Below, piece after piece: positions 16,350-24,600 of a stretch of DNA of 32,373 nucleotides. How positions within the stretch are numbered: position 1 is the stretch's first letter; every line of letters begins with the position of its first letter. Made by a program: the position numbers and the translations under genes. This stretch comes from a bacterium (GTDB taxonomy: Bacteria; Cyanobacteriota; Vampirovibrionia; Obscuribacterales; JAKAZS01), in assembly GCA_021815785.1 (NCBI GenBank), contig JAKAZS010000034.1, forward strand, positions 1-32,373. Reading direction: 5' to 3'. A model generated the notes under the pieces. The model saw only the letters and a program-made list of their open reading frames with translations, did no database searches and was not told the origin of the DNA.

Positions 16350-16532
16350 TCTTTGTTACTAAAATAAATTTGTCCTAATTAAAATGTTTTTTCATTTTAA
16401 TCGATAACTTAAGTAAAATTTTACTGATAAACTTTTCTTAAGTTATTTCTATTTTAATTTAAACATTATAATAGAAACGTTATTAGAAAATTTGTTAATT
16501 ATTTCCATTGCCGTTAGCATTAATTATATAGT
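16350..16532. promoter_or_regulatory. Divergent promoter region with nested inverted repeats
   Basis: This 183-nt spacer holds a hairpin, ATTAAAATG 16378-16386 with CATTTTAAT 16393-16401 (T6 loop). It also holds a 10-bp dyad, ATAACTTAAG 16404-16413 with CTTAAGTTAT 16437-16446, and inside that dyad a 14-bp palindrome, AGTAAAATTTTACT (16412-16425). An ATTATAAT at 16466-16472 gives a TATAAT -10 box on both strands, usable by the divergent genes, but without a convincing -35 on either side. The dyads look like operator or leader structures; no regulator is identifiable. Confidence 0.35.
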
Positions 16533-16928
16533 ATGAATTACCAGGATCTTATTTATCAAGCTCAAATTGCTCATAATCGAGCTTATGTTCCTTATTCACA
16601 ACAAAAACTTGGCGTAAGCTTATTAACTAATCAGAATAATGTTTATTTGGGCTGTAGTGTTGAAATTGCTAATTTTGCATCTTCCCTGTGTCCAGTGGCA
16701 TTGGCTGTAGGACAGGCAATTTTAGCTTGCGATCAAGAGCTCAAAGCCTTGGCTTTATATCCCAAACTACATTTATCTGGCAATGCCAGGCAATTGCTGA
16801 TTGAATTTAATCCATTAATGGAAATAGTTTATTTAGATACCAATCAAAATTTGCAAATTAAAACCTTAAATGAATTATTGCCTTATTTTTTTGGGCCTAA
16901 AGATTTAAATATTCCTAATTTTTCCTGA
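16533..16928 (+). CDS. Cytidine-deaminase-fold protein lacking catalytic residues
   Basis: The 131-aa length and overall pattern fit a tetrameric-type cytidine deaminase: AHNRAYVPYSQQKLGVSLL matches the AxxAYxPYSxxxVGAAL entry, YLGCSVEIANFA matches the GCNVENAS region, and NARQLLIEF matches CRQVLxEF. The zinc and catalytic residues are gone. The CAE triplet reads C53-P54-V55, so the proton-shuttling Glu is missing. The second motif PCGxCRQ reads L81-S-G-N-A85-R-Q, so both zinc cysteines are replaced. The frame is intact and codon use matches the neighbours, so this is a pseudoenzyme rather than a decayed gene. It lies 20 nt upstream of the UbiD gene and is probably co-transcribed with it. It may retain nucleoside or protein binding; the function is unknown. 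Confidence 0.75.
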   Translation: MNYQDLIYQAQIAHNRAYVPYSQQKLGVSLLTNQNNVYLGCSVEIANFASSLCPVALAVGQAILACDQELKALALYPKLHLSGNARQLLIEFNPLMEIVYLDTNQNLQIKTLNELLPYFFGPKDLNIPNFS

Positions 16929-16948
16929 TTTTTTTTATAACTGATACC

Positions 16949-18490
16949 ATGAATAATACTGATTTAAAAGCTTTTGTTGATGAATTAATCCAATGTAATG
17001 AATTGGTTACGATTAATACTGAAGTAGATGCATATTTAGAAATTGCCGAAATTACTGATAGGGTTAGCAAAACTCCCGGTAAGCAAAACAAAGCATTGCT
17101 TTTTACAAATGTGAAGAATTATCAAATGCCGGTTTTAATTAATGCATTTGGGTCTGATAAACGAATTTGTATGGCTTTAGGAGTTGAAAAACTTGATGAT
17201 ATTGGTGTTCGGATTAAACAGTTACTTAAACCTAAAGTACCTGAAAATTTCCTGGATAAATTAGCTTTGCTACCGACTTTAATGGAAGTAGGCAAATTCC
17301 CCCCACAAATAGTTAATAAATCAGGTTCATGCCAGGAAGTGGTCTTAACTAATAGGGATGAACCAATGCTGGATACTTTGCCAATTATAACTTCCTGGCC
17401 TTATGATGCCGCTCCATTCATAACTTTAGGTGTTGTAATCACGCGGGATCCTAAATCGCAAATAAGAAATCTAGGCATATACCGAATGCAATATATTAAT
17501 AACAATACTTTAGCAATGCATTGGCATAAACATCATGATGGAGCTAGGCATTTTGAAAATCAACGAGAGCATGAATCGAGTGCGGTACCTTATATTGTCG
17601 AACCACCTAATTATGGTACTTTTTTTGATAATCACAAATATCAAGATCAAAATGTTAAATTAGAGGTAGCGGTGGTGATAGGTAGCGATCCAGCGGTAAC
17701 TTATGCAGCTTCAGCTCCATTACCTCCCGATATTGATGAGTTTTTGCTGGCCGGCTTTTTACGCAAAAAACCAGTTAAATTAGTTAAGTGTAAAACGGTT
17801 GATTTAGAAGTACCCAGTGATGCCCAAATAGTTATTGAAGGGTATGTTGATCAAGCACAATTAATTAATGAGGGTCCTTTTGGTGATCATACAGGTTTTT
17901 ACAGTTTGCCAGGTTTATTTCCGACTTTTCATGTTACGGCTGTAACGCATCAGGCTAAGCCAATTTATCAAACCACGATTGTTGGTAAGCCGCCGCAGGA
18001 AGACTGTTATCTTGGTAAAGCTACCGAAAGGATTTTTTTGCCAATGGTTCAGTTATTGGTACCAGAAATTGTTGATATGAATTTACCCTGGGAAGGCGTA
18101 TTTCATAATTGTGCAATTATTTCGATTAATAAACGTTATCCCGGTCAGGCTAAAAAGGTTATGAATGCTGTCTGGGGTTTAGGTCAGTTAATGTTTACTA
18201 AATTTGTGATTGTGGTTGACAAAGATATAAATGTGCATAACTTGTCGCAAGTTGCCTTAGTTGTTTTTGGTAATACCTGCCCCCGCCGTGATACCTTAAT
18301 TACTGATGGTCCTCTTGATATTTTAGATCATGCTAGCCCAATATTAGGGTATGGATCAAAAATGGGTATCGATGCAACTGTTAAATGGAAAGCTGAAGGT
18401 TGTAACCGTGATTGGCCGCAGCCAATTGTAATGTCAGCTGCTGTTAAAGAGTTAGTATCAGCTAAATGGTTGCAATATGGTATTGAATAA
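16949..18490 (+). CDS. UbiD-family prenylated-FMN-dependent decarboxylase
   Basis: A 513-aa member of the UbiD (3-octaprenyl-4-hydroxybenzoate carboxy-lyase) family. Recognisable parts are NLGIYRMQYINNNTLAMHWH in the prFMN/metal-binding region, SSAVPYIVEPPNYG, SDPAVTYAASAPLPPDIDE, EGPFGDHTGFYS, which carries conserved catalytic acidic residues, and VGKPPQEDCYLGKATERIF. UbiD enzymes decarboxylate aromatic or unsaturated acids with prFMN supplied by a UbiX partner, which is not in the window. In related bacteria such proteins act in ubiquinone or menaquinone-type quinone synthesis, but the family also covers other substrates, so the pathway is uncertain. The ATG at 16949 follows the cytidine-deaminase-like gene by 20 nt with no strong ribosome binding site. 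A terminator follows the stop. Confidence 0.92.
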   Translation: MNNTDLKAFVDELIQCNELVTINTEVDAYLEIAEITDRVSKTPGKQNKALLFTNVKNYQMPVLINAFGSDKRICMALGVEKLDDIGVRIKQLLKPKVPENFLDKLALLPTLMEVGKFPPQIVNKSGSCQEVVLTNRDEPMLDTLPIITSWPYDAAPFITLGVVITRDPKSQIRNLGIYRMQYINNNTLAMHWHKHHDGARHFENQREHESSAVPYIVEPPNYGTFFDNHKYQDQNVKLEVAVVIGSDPAVTYAASAPLPPDIDEFLLAGFLRKKPVKLVKCKTVDLEVPSDAQIVIEGYVDQAQLINEGPFGDHTGFYSLPGLFPTFHVTAVTHQAKPIYQTTIVGKPPQEDCYLGKATERIFLPMVQLLVPEIVDMNLPWEGVFHNCAIISINKRYPGQAKKVMNAVWGLGQLMFTKFVIVVDKDINVHNLSQVALVVFGNTCPRRDTLITDGPLDILDHASPILGYGSKMGIDATVKWKAEGCNRDWPQPIVMSAAVKELVSAKWLQYGIE

Positions 18491-18545
18491 TTAGCATTTT
18501 TTTTGCTAAAAGTTAATTGATTTTTAACAATTAATTGTTTTTAAT
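18491..18545 (+). terminator. Double hairpin terminator after the UbiD gene
   Basis: TTAGCA (18491-18496) pairs with TGCTAA (18504-18509) around seven Ts immediately after the stop. A second hairpin, TTAATTG (18513-18519) with CAATTAA (18528-18534), is followed by TTGTTTTTAAT, a reasonable U-tract. Together they separate the UbiD gene from the giant surface-protein gene. Confidence 0.6.
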
Positions 18546-18566
18546 ATCCTTCAGTTTTAAAGAATA

Positions 18567-18647
18567 TATAATCACAAAAATGTATTCTTATTTTTCTTGT
18601 ATCGACAAGTTGTAAAGTGTGGTTTAATTTCTGGAGTTTAAATTAAT
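18567..18647 (+). promoter_or_regulatory. Candidate promoter and leader of the first giant surface protein
   Basis: A TATAAT at 18567-18572 is the best -10 box; no good -35 is seen at 16-18 nt spacing. The leader of about 70 nt contains a small hairpin, CTTGT (18596-18600) with ACAAG (18605-18609). A GGAG motif lies 11 nt before the ATG at 18648, a slightly long spacing that still supports this start over the downstream ATG at residue 30. Confidence 0.3.
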
Positions 18648-21600
18648 ATGACTAAGAGCAATGTGGTAAATCATAAAAACTTTAATGTAATAAGGTCCCC
18701 TCAGCAAATGACTATAATAGATTGTTTAGTGGGTATGTCCAAGTTCCTGAATCATCGAATGGTATTAAATTTAAAGGTTTTAGCCTTAGCCATTATGTTG
18801 CCATTAACCCAATGTTCAACAGTCTATGCTCATGAAACTTCTACCAGTAACATGGGTGCTGCCAATCTTACCCATAATCATAATGAAACTCCTAATTATA
18901 TTAACGATGCAAGTCATGCCTTAGCTTCAATCAATCCGCAAATTGTTAATCCCAGTGTTGATATAAGTTCTATACTTCATAGTGTTGTTGAATCAAGTTT
19001 AAATCTAAATTCAGTGTTACATAATGTAAATTCTGGTCATTTAGTCCAGGATGTCACTTTAATTATTGGCAACCATAATCTTGAGGTTGGTAGTAATCAA
19101 GCCTTAACACCAGCTGAAGCTATTGCTTTAAGTCAGGTTTTAAGCACTAATCATCAAACTTTAGTTCTTGATGCCCTTGGACAAGGTGTAGGTGGTAGTT
19201 TAAATACTAGTTCTTTAGGTAGTCAAGTAAATAATCTAGAAGTGTCGTCCGGTGTTACTTTGGTTGACAACTCTAAAACCTTAATTTTAACTGGTAATTT
19301 AGCTAATTATGGTGATATCGTTTTTGGAGGTTCGGGAAATTTACAAGCCAATAACATATTAAATGAAGGCAGTGGCTTAATTAGTTCGAGTGGAACACTT
19401 GGTATTACTACCAATGCTTTAATTAATGAAGGCGGTATTTATGGGGCAAATGGTGTCAATATTAATGCCCCAGTTGTTTATAACGCTGGAACCGTTGAAT
19501 CGGCCTTAGGCAATATAAATATAGCTAATGCTAATATGCTTGATGTGACGGGAACGCAAAACAGTGTTTTTGAAGCTAATAATGGCAACATTAATATAGA
19601 TGTAAATGCAACATCTTTAAGTCAAGGTATGAATTTAGCTTATGGTAATTATTTAAGTAATGAATTAAATTTAAATGCTGGCAATGGCTTTGTTCAAGGG
19701 GTAACGGGCAATGTTAGCGGTCAGATTAATATCAATGCTAATAGTGCTCACTTGGCAACAGCTTCCAAAGATATGTTGCTTGGCAATGACTTGGTTAATG
19801 GCGATCCCACCTATGTTAATTTACTTGGTGATATATCATTAAATGGAGCGGTAACTACTAATGGTAATAATTTGGCTATTATTGCTAATGGCAATATTAA
19901 TGTTGCTACAGGAGGCATTGCTGCCTATGTTAATACAGGTTCAAGTACAGCTAACTCTGGTAATGTAGTTATGATTGCTGGTGTTGGTACTAATGTATCT
20001 GGTGGCAGTGTTAACTCGTCAACTATTCCAGTGGGCGGATCGCCAGCTACTTCTACCGTAACAGTAAGCCTTGGTTCAGCAACCGGTAATACTGGTGGTA
20101 ATATAGATTTAGTATCTAACAATAATCTGGCTACCAGTGTTGCCGTGATTAATACCGCATCAGCCTTTGCCAATGGCAATGGTGGTAACGTAACTTTATT
20201 AGCTCAAAGCAATGGATCTTCTGGTGGTGAGGTTATTACTAGTGCTGGTACAATTAACTATGGGATTGTAACAGGCGGTAATGGGACGGGTAATAATGGG
20301 AATGTAACGGTGATTGGTACGGCTAACAGTGGTACTGGTGTTAGTCTTGGCTATGTGACAACGACTGGTGGCGGTGGAACTGGTGGGGATGTCTCTATCT
20401 ATACAGCCAATCCAAGTGTTCAGTCGGTAGCTTTTGATACCACTGGATCAACTGCATCAATAATTACGGCGAATACGGCAAGTTTATCCCCATCATCCAT
20501 TGCTTTAAACGGTAATATTATTACTTCATCAGGTAATGGAATTATAACCATAAATTCTGGAGCTGGAATAACTAGTGGCACTAATCTTTTATCAGGAGCG
20601 AGCCTTGTAGTTAATGCAGTAAGTGGTGATTTTGGTGCTTTTAGCTCCAATGTTCAAACTAATGTTGGTGCTTTGACTTTAACTATTAATGGCAGCGCCT
20701 ATATTACTGATAATGCTAGTTTGGTTACAGTAAACAATAGTTCGGTTGGGTCTATCAGTAATTTTGAATTAATCATGAATAATGCTACAGCTGGTTCAAT
20801 TGATATAGTCGGGTTAGTGACCGCTGGCGCTGATAATGGAACTGGAACTATTATTTTAACTACTAGTGGCGCTGGGACAATTAATACATCTGGAGCTGGT
20901 AACGTCGCTCAAGCTGGTACTTTAATTTTAAATACCAGTGGCGGTGATATTGGCAATAATAGCCAATTTATGCAAATTGATACCAGTAATTTAAGTCTAA
21001 ATACCCTACATAATGGAGCAATTACTGGTAATGCTTACTTAATTAATGCAAATCTGCAGAGTACTAGTTTAAATACTTCTACTATTGGCAATAACAGTAT
21101 TTTATTCCTGGAAACTACTGGTGGTATAGTAGTTAATGGCTTAGTCGCAGCTGGTGGTATAAGTAATTTTGGTACTATCAACTTAAATGTTCAAGCGGGA
21201 ACGATAACTTCATCGGGCTCTGGAAGTATTTTGCAAGCTGGTGGTGAAGTACTTTTAAATACGGCTGGCGGTAATATTGGATCATCTAGTCAGGCGGTGT
21301 TAACCAACACTAGTAATTTGAATATCGGTACTTTAAATAGTGGATCTACAACCGGTAGTGCCTACGTAACTAACAGTAATCCTGGTGGTGTTACTCTGTT
21401 AGCTGGTTCGGTCGCAGCTAATGGCGTTTTACAGTTAACATCAGCTGGTAATATTGTAATTGACAATACAATTACCGCTGGAACGGATACAGGAACAGGT
21501 ACTATTAATTTAATTGCCAATGGTAGTGGCTCGATAACCACCCAAACTATTGGTCAGTTTTTACAGGCTGGGAACGTTAACCTTACCACTAATGGTAGTG

Positions 21601-24600
21601 ATATTGGCAGTTTAGCTCAAGGCTTTCAAGTTGATGCCAGCAATGTTGGGGTTACCACTGGTGGCGTAACTGGTAATGCTTTTATTCAAGATGCCCAGGC
21701 TTCAACTACAGTTAATATAACTATAACCCAAGCCATTGTTGGTGTGGTTAGTTCCGATACATTCGGTTTTAGTGGCGTAAATTCTAGTACTAGTAGTATA
21801 TTAACCGGATCTGGAGTAACGGTTCACTCACCAAATGTCATAATAGCTTCGGTTAATGGTAATATTGGTCTATCTGGCCAGGTTTTTGCTTTAAATTCAA
21901 CTGGGATAACTTTAAATGCAACATCTAATAGTGTTTTTGCTACCGATAGTGCCTCTGGTAATATTGTTTTTAATACGGTAACTGCACAAGGCCATCCGGT
22001 AACTAACGCTGTGGCTATGAATGGTGGTGGAACCTATCAGTTTACCGATACCAGTAATGGTAATTTACAGTCTGGTCTTGGTGTGGGTGTCATAAGCGGT
22101 AACTTTGTAAGTTTAACTTCAGCTTTAGGCGCTGTTGGTAATAATGTAAATGTTTTAAATGTTGATGCTAATAATTTAAATGTAAGCGCTGGAACTGATT
22201 CATACATTAGCAATAGCTCGGTCAGTGTTAACTTAAATGGAGTAACCGTAGGTGTTACCAATACATTTTCTTTAACCAGTTCGGGTAATGTTGTGGTAAA
22301 TGGAGTTGTTAGTGCTGGAGCCGATAGTGGTAGCGGCACTATTGATTTAAATACTACTTCAACGGGTACTATATCGACAACGCTAGGATCCTTAACTGAC
22401 ATATTAACTGCTGGAAACGTTAATTTAAGCACAAATGGCAGTGATGTTGGCAGTATCAGTCAAGGTCTATTAGTTGATGCTAATAATGTCGGGGTAACAA
22501 CTGGTGGAGTCACTGGCAATGCCTTTGTACAAGATGCCAGTGGTAATAATATTATAATCACGCAAGGCTTAGTTGGATCAGTTAGCACTGATACTTTTGG
22601 TTTTAGTGGAGTAAATTCCAGTACAACTGGCATAAATACTGCTACTGGCGTAACTATTACCGCTCCGAATATGATTGTTGTCTCAGTTAATGGCAATATA
22701 GGTACTGGTAGTGGACTTGGAGCGACGTTTAATGTTAATTCTAACAATGTATCTTTTATGGCTACGTCAAATAGTGTTTACGTGAATGATAATGCCAGTG
22801 GATTAATATCATTAGATACGATAACAGCTCAAGGACAAACCGTAACCAATGCAGCTGATATGAATGGTGGTGGAACCTATTACTTTAATGCCAGTAATTC
22901 AACCAGCGCTGGAAATTTATTAACTGGCAGTGGGGCTAGCATAAGTGGCAATAATGTAAATTTAAATAGTGATTTAGGTTATGTAGGTAGTAGCACTAAT
23001 GCATTGGCAGTAATTGCTAATAATTTAAGTACTAATGCTGGAACTGATTCTTATCTTAACGATAGTGTAACAACTAGTGTTAATTTAAACGCTAGTAATG
23101 TCGGCAGTTCTAACACTTTGAATTTAACCGCTTCTGGAGCGGTAATTGTTAATGGATTAGTCACAGCTGGTAGTGATAGCAGCACTGGTACAATTAATAT
23201 TTTTGCTAGTGGAACGATTAGTACCTTAACTGGATCAACCAGTGATTTATTAGTTGCTGGTAGTGTTAATTTAAATACCAGTTCAAATGGCAGTGATATT
23301 GGTAGTATCAATCAAGGTTTAATGGTTGATGCTAATAGTGTTGGTGTGACTACAGGTGGTGTCACTGGTAATGCTTATGTTGAAGATGTAAGTGCTAACA
23401 ATATAACTATAACTCAAGCTGTTGTTGGAATAGTTAGTACTGATACTTTTGGCTTTAGTGGCGTAAATTCAAGTACCACAAGTTTAACAACCGGTAGCGG
23501 AGTATCAATAACTGCTCCAAATATCCTAGTAGCTTCTGTTAATGGCAATATAGGTACCGGTAGTGGATCTGCCCAAACATTTAATGTTGATTCTAGCAAT
23601 GTCACTTTTAATGCAACATCTAACAGTGTTTATGTAAATGATTCTGCTAGTGGGATTATCTCATTCAATAATGTAACTGCTCAAAGCCAGAATGTTACCA
23701 ACGCTGCTGATTTAAATGGCGGTGGAACTTATTACTTTAATGCTAGTAATGCTACTACTGCTGGCAATTTAATAACTTCTCCAGGAGCTAATATAAGTGC
23801 TAAATATGTAGATTTAACTTCAGCTCTTGGCTCAATTGGTAGCAGCACCAATAATATATCCGTAAATGCCGCTAATTTAAGCCTAAATGCAGGAAGTGAT
23901 GCTTATGCTAACGATACCGCTGCAAGTGTTAATTTAAACGCATCGAGCGTTGGTGCAACTAATACTTTGCAGGTATTAACCCCTGGCAATTTAAATGTAA
24001 GTGGAGCGATTGCTGCTGGATCGTTAAGCGGAACTGGGACAGTTAATTTAACAGTCCAAGGTGGTAGTAATATAACGCAAACCCTAACTAATGGAACCAT
24101 TACTGCTGGTAATGTTAACTTGACTACTAGTGGTGGTTCAATTACAACATCGGCTAATATTGTTACCAATAACTTAAGTATGATAACAACTAGCGGTGGC
24201 GGTATAGCGATAAATTCAAAAGTTGGTGCAATTACTGGTACAACAACGCTTAATGCTAATGGCACAGGATATATAACCACTGGAACCGGAGGACTGGTTA
24301 TTGGTAATAGTTTAAATATGACAAGTACTGGTGGTGAAATTGGTTTTGGTGTAGGTGGATTACAACCATTATTGACTCAGGCTAATAGCTTAATGTTTAA
24401 TGCTGGGTTATCGGTAGGTATATTAAATGCAACTAACAATTTAAGTATAGGCACATCCGTATCCGGAGCTAATGTATATGTCGAAAATAGCGGAAATATG
24501 GTGGGAACAGGCACTATAACTGCACCAGTGGTTGGTTTATATTCGTTTTCGGGTAGTTCTGGAATAGGATCTGCTAGTAGTTTAATGCAAATAAATGCCC

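Noticed and set aside
21594-24134. Possible CRISPR or non-coding satellite because of periodic repeats
   Set aside because: Units are ~850 nt, diverged, and all indels are whole codons within one open frame; these are protein repeats.
19925-24280. Series of minus-strand ORFs rich in Val, Leu and Pro opposite the first giant gene
   Set aside because: They are antisense readings of Gly/Asn/Thr/Ala codons in repeats; similar sequences recur with each module, as expected for shadows. The ORF at 25086-25448 is of the same kind.
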